In this document: piece by piece, positions 20,508-25,366 of the stretch
Position numbering within the stretch: position 1 is the first letter of the stretch
Layout: every line of letters begins with the position of its first letter
Virus record (IMG/VR): IMGVR_UViG_3300042907_000813
Coordinates: 1 to 25,366 of that record
Source of the DNA: a virus
Length of the DNA stretch: 25,366 bases
Reading direction: 5' to 3' (one strand)
Position numbers and translations under genes: made by a program
Notes under the pieces: generated by a model
Seen by the model: only the letters and a program-made list of their open reading frames with translations
Told to the model about the DNA's origin: nothing
The model's database searches: none

Positions 20508-20510
20508 ATA
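20503..20510 (+). promoter_or_regulatory. Late promoter candidate TCTAAATA overlapping stop codon
   Basis: The last codons ATC-TAA continue as TCTAAATAAGACAAAG, placing a late-type -10 motif over the stop, 24 bases before the next LamG ATG. The same arrangement occurs at 21201. Confidence 0.45.
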
Positions 20511-20533
20511 AGACAAAGAGGTATTGAGAGAAT

Positions 20534-21205
20534 ATGGGAATAAATTATAATCCTCGCACAGTTACTGATGGTTTGGTACTTGCTTTAGACGCTGCGAACA
20601 GAAAGTCTTATCCTGGTTCTGGAACTACTTGGACTGATTTGAGTGGTAGAGGTAATACTGGAGCACTGGTAAATACTCCAACTTATAGTAGTACGAATGG
20701 TGGGTCTTTGGTTTTTAATGGAAGCAGTCAATATGTAAACTGTGGAAATGCTACTAATCTTCAAATTACAGTTGGAACAATTTCTGCTTGGTTTAATGCA
20801 AATAATGGAAACTCTGGTTATAACGGAATAATTGCTAAACAAAATGCTTGGGGTTTATTTGTAGCAGATAATGTATTAAAAACTTATGATTGGGGTGCCG
20901 CTGGAGGTGCAGAAAGAAATACTGGAATTACTGTAGGAAATAGTACTTGGAATTATGCCGCTATGACTTTTACTGAAACTGTAGGAACTCCATCTAATAA
21001 TGCTATTGTATATTTGAATGGTAGTCCTGTATTGACAACTACAGTAAAACATTCAAATCATACTGTACAAGTTCAAATAGGAGAAGCAAATGCCGGACAG
21101 TTGTTCGGTGGAAACATAGCACAAGCATCAATATACAACAGAGCACTTACAGCAGCAGAAATCCAACAAAACTTTAATGCCCTTCGTGGTCGTTTCTCAA
21201 TCTAA
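20534..21205 (+). CDS. LamG/concanavalin-like virion protein, 223 aa (paralogue 2, short form)
   Basis: Same N-terminal module (TDGLVLALDAANRKSYPGSG) running straight into TWTDLSGRGNTGALVN and a LamG domain (about 56-210), without the 175-residue insert of its neighbours. Ends IYNRALTAAEIQQNFNALRG then RFSI. Preceded by AGAGGTATTGAGAGAAT as ribosome-binding region. Probable virion surface or fibre protein; the short form shows the core architecture. Confidence 0.82.
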   Translation: MGINYNPRTVTDGLVLALDAANRKSYPGSGTTWTDLSGRGNTGALVNTPTYSSTNGGSLVFNGSSQYVNCGNATNLQITVGTISAWFNANNGNSGYNGIIAKQNAWGLFVADNVLKTYDWGAAGGAERNTGITVGNSTWNYAAMTFTETVGTPSNNAIVYLNGSPVLTTTVKHSNHTVQVQIGEANAGQLFGGNIAQASIYNRALTAAEIQQNFNALRGRFSI

Positions 21206-21208
21206 ATA
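21201..21208 (+). promoter_or_regulatory. Late promoter candidate TCTAAATA before the gene at 21223
   Basis: CTAAATACTACAA starts at 21202, overlapping the TAA stop (21203-21205), 15-22 bases before the next ATG. It matches the ATAAATACTACAA found before cp12. Confidence 0.5.
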
Positions 21209-21222
21209 CTACAAAAACTATT

Positions 21223-21570
21223 ATGTACGACCAAAGAAACTTTGCAATCTTCTCAGTAACAGAGTTAGACCAAATCAACTTCACAGAAGTATTAGAAACC
21301 TCCACAGAAACTGTAAGAAAATCTGTGGATGGCACCAAGACATTTGTAAAGTGGGACGGAGAAACTCCGCCACCATCAGTACAGACACTCACAACAGTTG
21401 AGGGTCCTTATACTTACTCAGAGATTTTAGAGATACTTTCAGGACCTGAATGGAGTGCTCCTATGCCTATGGAGGAACCCGTATTGGTTCGTGCCAGAGA
21501 TGAGGATGGAAGATTTATTCCAGATGACCCAACAACTCCAGATGTAAATGAAGCCTGGAGGGAAGCATAA
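21223..21570 (+). CDS. Small conserved virion-region protein, 115 aa
   Basis: MYDQRNFAIFSVTELDQINF and SVDGTKTFVKWDGETPPP; I recognise this type from cyanophage structural regions, where such a protein often sits beside fibre genes. A proline-rich C-terminal part follows (IPDDPTTPDVNEAW). Possibly a fibre-assembly or chaperone-like protein; unproven. Confidence 0.78.
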   Translation: MYDQRNFAIFSVTELDQINFTEVLETSTETVRKSVDGTKTFVKWDGETPPPSVQTLTTVEGPYTYSEILEILSGPEWSAPMPMEEPVLVRARDEDGRFIPDDPTTPDVNEAWREA

Positions 21571-21571
21571 G

Positions 21572-22804
21572 GTGGGTGTTTATTCCGGACCTGAAATTAC
21601 AAATGATGGTTTAGTATTATCACTTGATGCTGCGAACTTAAAAGGTTATGATAAGTATGAGAATTTAATATCTCATAGTGCTTCAACAAGTGGAATAGTT
21701 TTGGGGGCGATTGGTTCTGGTGGTTCTTTACCTACTGGATGGGTTATTGACCAAGGACAACCAGGAACTACTTTGGAAGTTGTTGGATATGGTATAGAAG
21801 AAGGTTTAAATTATATTGATTTAAAGTTCTCTGGAACAACTAGTACGACTAATAGATGGTTAGTGAGACCTGGAAATGCAGTTTCATTAACTTCTGGTGT
21901 GACATATAATAGTTCAGTATATGCCAAAACAATTTCGGGAACACCAACTGATTTTAGACAATTTAGTGTTTTTGGTGGCGGTTCTGGAGCAAGTTTATCT
22001 GGAATTAATTCAACTCTAACAAGATATTCTGGAAGTTCTGCTGCTGGGTCAACAGGTACTTATTATCCAAGATTAGATATTGGATATAATAGTATTGGAA
22101 CAGTAATGAATTTCACCATTAGAGTTGCTGGATTTCAGGCAGAAGTAGGTTCATCAGTAACAGATTACTACCCAACAACAGGAACCGCAAAAACCAGAGG
22201 AAGCACTCTGATTGATTTGAGTGGGCGTGGTAATACTGGAACCTTGACAAATGGTGTTGGTTATAATAATTCTAATATTGGTTCTTTTGTTTTTGATGGG
22301 GTTGATGATTATATAACTTGCGGTAACCCAAGTTCATTAAATTTTGGAACAGGAAATTTTACAATATCTTTTATTGTGTATACAACTGCCTATGGATTTC
22401 AGGGCGGTTCATATGTTGGTAAGGGGAATGGAACTACTATAGGATTTGATTTTAGGGACGGTGGATTTTTTCTTTATGGAACAACAGGTCTAATAGCATA
22501 TAACTCATTTGCTGCTACTTTAAATGTATGGGAACATCATACTATTGTGTATGATAGTTCTTCTTCGCCATATGTTAAATTTTATAAGAATGGTACATAT
22601 ACAGGAGGAAGTACTACTAATAATGCCGGAAATATTTCTTCTATTGATACTTCTGAACCTTTAAGAATTGGTTTATCGGTTGCGGGAGGTCCAACTAGAT
22701 ATTTTAATGGGAGAATGCCTTTAGTACAAATATACAACAGAGCACTCACGGCAGCAGAAATTCAACAAAACTACAATGCCACCAAGTCAAGATATGGTCT
22801 TTGA
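21572..22804 (+). CDS. LamG/concanavalin-like virion protein, 410 aa (paralogue 3)
   Basis: The GTG at 21572 follows GGAGGGAAGCATAAG and gives an N-terminus (VYSGPEITNDGLVLSLDAAN) aligned with the other two paralogues, so it is preferred over the upstream ATG at 21548. Insert domain at about 26-210 with FQAEVGSSVTDYYPTT, then LIDLSGRGNTGTLTNGVGY and a LamG domain (about 237-392). Ends IYNRALTAAEIQQNYNATKS. Likely host-recognition or decoration protein. Terminator H follows. Confidence 0.83.
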   Translation: MGVYSGPEITNDGLVLSLDAANLKGYDKYENLISHSASTSGIVLGAIGSGGSLPTGWVIDQGQPGTTLEVVGYGIEEGLNYIDLKFSGTTSTTNRWLVRPGNAVSLTSGVTYNSSVYAKTISGTPTDFRQFSVFGGGSGASLSGINSTLTRYSGSSAAGSTGTYYPRLDIGYNSIGTVMNFTIRVAGFQAEVGSSVTDYYPTTGTAKTRGSTLIDLSGRGNTGTLTNGVGYNNSNIGSFVFDGVDDYITCGNPSSLNFGTGNFTISFIVYTTAYGFQGGSYVGKGNGTTIGFDFRDGGFFLYGTTGLIAYNSFAATLNVWEHHTIVYDSSSSPYVKFYKNGTYTGGSTTNNAGNISSIDTSEPLRIGLSVAGGPTRYFNGRMPLVQIYNRALTAAEIQQNYNATKSRYGL

Positions 22805-22828
22805 ACCACATTACAAACCGTCCATCGT

Positions 22829-22853
22829 GGACTCTTCACGGAGTCCTTTTTTT
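22829..22853 (+). terminator. Rho-independent terminator H
   Basis: GGACTC (22829-22834), loop TTCACG, GAGTCC (22841-22846), then seven T. It ends the LamG operon and forms part of the next promoter. Confidence 0.85.
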
Positions 22854-22884
22854 GTGCTATAATACTCTCATACACGGCAGACCG
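22835..22884 (+). promoter_or_regulatory. Promoter H, -35 in the terminator loop
   Basis: TTCACG (22835-22840), 17-base spacer, extended -10 TGCTATAAT with TATAAT at 22858-22863, ATG at 22885. The leader ACTCTCATACACGG belongs to the same type as in cassettes B, F and G. The TGGCAC box is absent here. Confidence 0.72.
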
Positions 22885-23085
22885 ATGACTTACGATCAAC
22901 TCTACGATTATATCACTCAGTATGTTGCCATGCCTCATACTACTGTCACAGAGCACGATAAACGTCGTGCCTGTCTGATTCTGAGTGCCTTTATGGAGTT
23001 CATTCTTGACTGTCAAATTGATGGTATTGATGTGAATGAGATTGATATTACTGATTTTGTGAATGAGAAACTAAATGAGATTTAA
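22885..23085 (+). CDS. Small unknown phage protein, 66 aa
   Basis: MTYDQLYDYITQYVAMPHTT, then helix RRACLILSAFMEFILDCQID and an acidic end. First gene after promoter H; overlaps the next by 11 bases. No family. Confidence 0.75.
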   Translation: MTYDQLYDYITQYVAMPHTTVTEHDKRRACLILSAFMEFILDCQIDGIDVNEIDITDFVNEKLNEI

Positions 23086-23413
23086 AGAACCCACAAAATG
23101 GGAACTATTCTTGGATGGTTTTCATAATGTCCTGTATATTCTGGATTGTTATGATGATGGTGATGAATGGGGTTATGATGAGTTCTGGGAATCCTTAAGT
23201 ATTGGATGGTTTAGGGAATACATCTATCCTTATGATGACCCATATAATCTAACCATCAGTCCAGAGCGTAGGTTGCGATTAGCACAAGAACTACCAAAGA
23301 TTACTCTATCAGTAGAGGATTATGATGAACTTGTGAGACGAATTAATGAACCACCACAATACAACGAAAACCTTGCTAAATTACTTCAACATAAAGCACC
23401 CTGGGATGAATGA
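23075..23413 (+). CDS. Unknown phage protein with TacA/DUF1778-like C-terminus, 112 aa
   Basis: The N-terminal 60 residues are acidic and aromatic (CYDDGDEWGYDEFWESLSIG). The last 36 (about 77-112, TLSVEDYDELVRRINEPPQY then NENLAKLLQHKAPWDE) resemble the C-terminal toxin-binding part of TacA-type (DUF1778) antitoxins: LS-(6)-L-PP-(3)-NE-L-LL-PW. The ribbon-helix-helix DNA-binding half of such antitoxins is absent. It might neutralise a host acetyltransferase toxin, or the resemblance may be chance. Confidence 0.72.
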   Translation: MRFKEPTKWELFLDGFHNVLYILDCYDDGDEWGYDEFWESLSIGWFREYIYPYDDPYNLTISPERRLRLAQELPKITLSVEDYDELVRRINEPPQYNENLAKLLQHKAPWDE

Positions 23414-23619
23414 TTATGAGTAAACTTAATTATTACCATGCCGTGGTAATTATTGTGGTATTTGTTGCCGGATTTTATATGTTCACGACAGAAGATAAAC
23501 CACCGGCACCAGAATCAAACTTCACGGTGGTTGACAAGTATAAAGGATGTGATGTGATACGCTGGAATCATAATCAATTTGCCGAATACAAATACTTTTT
23601 ATACTGTGAGAAAAAATGA
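23410..23619 (+). CDS. Small membrane-anchored protein, 69 aa
   Basis: One transmembrane span (about 11-25, AVVIIVVFVAGFYMF) near the N-terminus, then a soluble part with DKYKGCDVIRW and YKYFLYC; Cys47 and Cys66 could pair outside the cytoplasm. This soluble motif seems familiar from other phage proteins. Start at 23410 overlaps the previous stop; ATG 23416 is also possible. Confidence 0.75.
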   Translation: MIMSKLNYYHAVVIIVVFVAGFYMFTTEDKPPAPESNFTVVDKYKGCDVIRWNHNQFAEYKYFLYCEKK

Positions 23620-23816
23620 TTATGAAACATCAGCAGAAGAGAAAGAAACACACCAATCATTCTATGAGTAGTGGAAATGGTGTTCCTTGGGCAACATCTA
23701 AAATATTTACAAGTGTATATTCCAAGCATTTAGATGTTAGAGGACCTGGGTTTACTGAACTCAATAAACCAAAAAGTGAAGTAATTCCAACAATACTTAA
23801 AATTATTAAAAAATGA
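23616..23816 (+). CDS. Small basic phage protein, 66 aa
   Basis: Strongly basic start (MKHQQKRKKHTNHS), neutral middle and Lys-rich end (TILKIIKK). Possibly nucleic-acid binding. It converges on the endonuclease gene, whose stop lies seven bases away; no terminator hairpin is visible between them. Confidence 0.7.
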   Translation: MIMKHQQKRKKHTNHSMSSGNGVPWATSKIFTSVYSKHLDVRGPGFTELNKPKSEVIPTILKIIKK

Positions 23817-23822
23817 CCGAAT

Positions 23823-24563
23823 TCAGTTATAATACCATAAGAAACCTTTGTATGTGTATTTGTTAGGATTGCGTAAACTCTTAATCAAACCACTTCCATT
23901 ACTTCCATCACCTATCTGTCGTATTGCCTCACTAATGCTTTCATAGTATACTTCAACGTGAGTCACTTTATGTACTCCTTTGACTGAACGTTTATGAGTT
24001 TTTTTGTCTAATACTTTCCATCTGTATCCATAGTAGGTATTACCTTTCTTTGCCGCATTTAATACATTACCATTTCTTTTTTTATCTCCGGTAAGTTCTA
24101 ATGCAGCTTCTCTTGAGTTCTCCCATTCTTTAACTTCACCTGTTTCAATGTGTGTACCCTGAACTCTGATACTTAAACACTTACCGGTTGATCTTTCTTC
24201 TGGTTTAATCTGTCTCCAGGTTGGTTTCTTTTCTTTTACCACTGGAATAGGTTCTTCGGTAATAATAGGTTCGGGAGGTTCTGGTTTCTTTTTGGGTAGA
24301 GGATCATTATATTCTGGTTTATATTGTTCAAACCAATAAGTTACCTTATCTTCCAGTATTTTCTCATCACATTCATCAATCTGTTTAATCATGAACTTGT
24401 GTAGTCCATATTGACGGAATGCTCTGTGTATAAGTTCCGTGGACATTCTATTTGATGCCTGAATGTGATTCTGCCATTCTTTATTCATTGACAGTGTGGT
24501 TGCATTCAGGTACTTGTGCCCGGTCTCTTTGTTGATGATAATGTATACTATACCCTGTGCCAT
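23823..24563 (-). CDS. GIY-YIG homing-type endonuclease with two DNA-binding modules, 246 aa
   Basis: The only gene on the minus strand. The N-terminal 85 residues follow a GIY-YIG layout: GIVYIIINKETGHKYLNAT (4-22), where YLN replaces the usual YIG, then a helix and WFEQYKPEYN (77-86). A Pro/Glu linker (90-115) leads to two related modules, about 133-186 (SREAALELTG to YYGYRWKVLD) and 197-246 (SISEAIRQIG to YTYKGFLWYYN), of the NUMOD/IENR type found in phage homing nucleases. It would cut DNA at a specific site and spread by homing. The altered YIG triplet raises doubt about catalysis. Upstream on its strand lies a TATAAT (24608-24613). Confidence 0.8.
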   Translation of the reverse strand: MAQGIVYIIINKETGHKYLNATTLSMNKEWQNHIQASNRMSTELIHRAFRQYGLHKFMIKQIDECDEKILEDKVTYWFEQYKPEYNDPLPKKKPEPPEPIITEEPIPVVKEKKPTWRQIKPEERSTGKCLSIRVQGTHIETGEVKEWENSREAALELTGDKKRNGNVLNAAKKGNTYYGYRWKVLDKKTHKRSVKGVHKVTHVEVYYESISEAIRQIGDGSNGSGLIKSLRNPNKYTYKGFLWYYN

Positions 24564-24570
24564 ATGTGGT

Positions 24571-24643
24571 GTATTGTAAAGAACGACTATAGTATTGTAT
24601 GTATGTTATTATAGTATTGCAAAGAACGACTATAGTATTGTGT
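24571..24643. repeat. Two 30-bp direct repeats upstream of the endonuclease gene
   Basis: GTATTGTAAAGAACGACTAT (24571 on) and GTATTGCAAAGAACGACTAT (24614 on) each continue AGTATTG and differ at only two positions over 30 bases. Starts are 43 bases apart. On the minus strand a TATAAT lies between them. They may be regulator sites for the endonuclease gene or remains of a duplication. Confidence 0.8.
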
Positions 24644-24685
24644 CTATACTCTTTTGTTATGGTTTGCTTATATTACTGATAGTGT

Positions 24686-24706
24686 TGTGGAAAAACCTGT
24701 GGAAAA
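24686..24706. other. Two DnaA-box-like sequences
   Basis: TGTGGAAAA occurs at 24686-24694 and 24698-24706, each one base from the DnaA box TGTGGATAA, in the same orientation and 12 bases apart. They lie in AT-rich sequence just before the 20-bp repeat array, as in many replication origins. Confidence 0.4.
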
Positions 24707-24728
24707 GTATATTAATCTGGGGAATACT

Positions 24729-24736
24729 TATAAATA
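24729..24736 (+). promoter_or_regulatory. Consensus T4 late promoter TATAAATA
   Basis: ACTTATAAATATTC contains TATAAATA, the exact T4 late promoter core, 14 bases before the repeat array. No gene follows for about 480 bases, so a transcript from here would be non-coding at first and cross the arrays. Confidence 0.5.
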
Positions 24737-24749
24737 TTCTTTCTTCTAA

Positions 24750-24920
24750 TTTAATGTGAGATCTTATTGGATAAATGTGAGTTAATGTGAGATCTTATAA
24801 TTTAATGTCCGATCTTATAATTTAATGTGAGATCTTATAATTTAATGTGAGATCTTATAATTTAATGTGAGATCTTATAATTTAATGTGAGATCTTATAA
24901 TTTAATGTGAGATCTTATTG
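24750..24920. repeat. Tandem 20-bp repeat array (iteron-like) with GATC in each unit
   Basis: Seven contiguous units of TTTAATGTGAGATCTTATAA from 24781 to 24920. The first starts GTTA, the second has TCC for TGA, and the last ends TTATTG. An outlying unit at 24750-24769 also ends TTATTG, so both edges match. Each unit carries the palindrome AGATCT (GATC), and unit junctions create TTATAATTTAA. No spacers are present, so this is not a CRISPR. It could be a replication-origin iteron array or a protein-loading site. Confidence 0.88.
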
Positions 24921-24928
24921 CAAGTAAA

Positions 24929-24950
24929 GCGAGCATACCATAAGACTCGC
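24929..24950. repeat. Short inverted repeat GCGAG/CTCGC
   Basis: GCGAG (24929-24933) and CTCGC (24946-24950) flank ATACCATAAG-type sequence between the 20-bp array and the palindrome array. The stem is only five bases; it may mark the boundary between them. Confidence 0.4.
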
Positions 24951-25010
24951 AGTTTGTCAACCCCACCCCCGCGAAAATGTGCCGAGACCCACATAAGACT
25001 GCCCAGGGAC

Positions 25011-25039
25011 TTGACAATCCTTAGAATCTAGTCTAGAAT
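25011..25039 (+). promoter_or_regulatory. Promoter P1 (TTGACA-17-TAGAAT) overlapped by palindrome 1
   Basis: A perfect -35 TTGACA (25011-25016), 17-base spacer and -10 TAGAAT (25034-25039), the best sigma70-type match in the window. The first palindrome (25027-25037) covers the end of the spacer and most of the -10, so a protein bound there should block transcription. Confidence 0.65.
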
Positions 25040-25309
25040 ACTCATAAGCACACAGAATCTAGTCGAGAATATCAGCAAATCTAGACGAGACCCACACATA
25101 AGTACACAAATCTCGACTAGAATGCATATATACTATCACATTCTCGTCGAGATATCATACTTGCATCTCGTCGAGATTTGTGCTATACTATCAACGTTCA
25201 TACAATCTCGACGAGCTTATGTACGACGACTACGATCTCGACTACACATACACAAACGACTATGGGAATCTAGACGAGTATTATACATCAGATCTAGATC
25301 TAGACGAGG
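25027..25309. repeat. Array of ten 11-bp near-palindromes TCTMGWCKAGA
   Basis: Copies start at 25027, 25058, 25080, 25111, 25142, 25166, 25206, 25236, 25269 and 25299. Examples are TCTAGTCTAGA (25027), TCTCGTCGAGA (25142 and 25166) and TCTAGACGAGA (25080); later copies vary at the last base or more. The usual context is AAT before and AT after. Start distances are 31, 22, 31, 31, 24, 40, 30, 33 and 30, mostly near three helical turns. The first six are perfect or near-perfect palindromes around a central A or T, typical of a dimeric DNA-binding protein. Confidence 0.85.
25161..25189 (+). promoter_or_regulatory. Promoter P2 (TTGCAT-17-TATACT) with palindrome 6 in the spacer
   Basis: TTGCAT (25161-25166), spacer of 17, TATACT (25184-25189). 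GTGCTATACT and the later TTCATACA resemble promoter H (GTGCTATAAT, CTCATACA). The 13-bp perfect palindrome ATCTCGTCGAGAT (25165-25177) lies between the two boxes, an ideal operator position. The ATG at 25219 is 35 bases from the -10, as in cassette C. Confidence 0.6.
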
Positions 25310-25365
25310 ACTATGCACGAGATGCACATGATTACGAATCACTTGCATATCGTCACTATGCATGA
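25219..25365 (+). CDS. Tyr/Asp-rich small protein containing the palindrome repeats, 48 aa
   Basis: ATG at 25219 to TGA at 25363-25365; a GTG at 25180 in the same frame is upstream of the expected transcript start and less likely. Composition is extreme: Tyr and Asp/Glu make up about two thirds (MYDDYDLDYTYTNDYGNLDE). Copies 8-10 of the palindrome lie inside and read LDY or LDE in the same frame; copy 7 lies just before the start. No ribosome-binding site is visible. Possibly a short acidic peptide controlled by P2; it could also be an open frame produced by the repeats. Confidence 0.5.
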   Translation: MYDDYDLDYTYTNDYGNLDEYYTSDLDLDEDYARDAHDYESLAYRHYA

Positions 25366-25366
25366 T

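Noticed and set aside
24571-24643. Phage attachment (att) site repeats
   Set aside because: There is no integrase and the repeats flank only 13 bases; promoter or duplication origin is simpler.
24750-24920. CRISPR array
   Set aside because: The 20-bp repeats follow each other without spacers and there are no cas genes; it is a simple tandem array.
25122-25331. Arg-rich 69-codon frame in the palindrome array
   Set aside because: It arises from reading CGACGAG-type repeats in another frame, starts before P2 and crosses palindromes that are out of phase; the Tyr/Asp frame from 25219 fits P2 better.

Overview
The window looks like part of a marine T4-like cyanophage genome (Kyanoviridae type). 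About 79 mostly tiny genes are packed head to tail, nearly all on the + strand, and usually overlap by 4 to 14 bases (ATGA, TAATG). The sequence is AT-rich. The strongest lineage clue is a phage copy of CP12, the Calvin-cycle inhibitor of cyanobacteria. Other clues are T4-type late promoter motifs (AATAAATA, CTAAATA, TATAAATA), LamG-type structural proteins and a GIY-YIG homing-type endonuclease. No tRNA, integrase or insertion sequence was found.

Layout. 1-4304: the end of one gene, a nucleotide-sugar dehydratase (RmlB-like), about ten small unknown proteins including one with an AbrB-like segment, and cp12. 4305-9178: unknown phage proteins, a possible nuclease next to a DNA methyltransferase, a secreted Gly/Tyr/Asn-rich protein and a HELTH metallopeptidase-like protein. 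9179-18433: about 40 small, mostly acidic proteins of unknown function in cassettes, the usual content of a hypervariable early region. 18455-22804: a secreted Asn/Thr-rich protein, then three LamG paralogues and one small protein behind late-promoter motifs, probably tail or fibre components. 22805-23816: four more small genes. 23823-24563: the only minus-strand gene, a GIY-YIG-like endonuclease. 24564-25366: a repeat-rich, largely non-coding region ending in a small Tyr/Asp-rich gene.

Regulation is the most striking part. Seven small operons start with the same cassette: a TGGCAC box, a hairpin, and a TATAAT box whose first base lies 36-37 bases after the first base of TGGCAC. An ATG follows 28-35 bases after the start of TATAAT. 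In two cassettes (11.5 kb and 22.8 kb) a Rho-independent terminator carries TTCACG in its loop, exactly 17 bases before TATAAT, so terminator and promoter seem to be one element. These resemble the promoter/stem-loop cassettes known from T4-type phages.

The best candidate for an undescribed system is the right end. About 170 bp of 20-bp GATC-containing repeats follow two DnaA-box-like sequences and a consensus TATAAATA. Then come ten copies of an 11-bp near-palindrome (TCTMGWCKAGA), mostly about 30 bp apart. Two copies lie inside sigma70-like promoters, and the last four continue in one reading frame inside a 48-codon gene. This looks like an operator or partition/origin-type array with its own gene. 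All functions rest on reading the sequence alone; no database search was possible.
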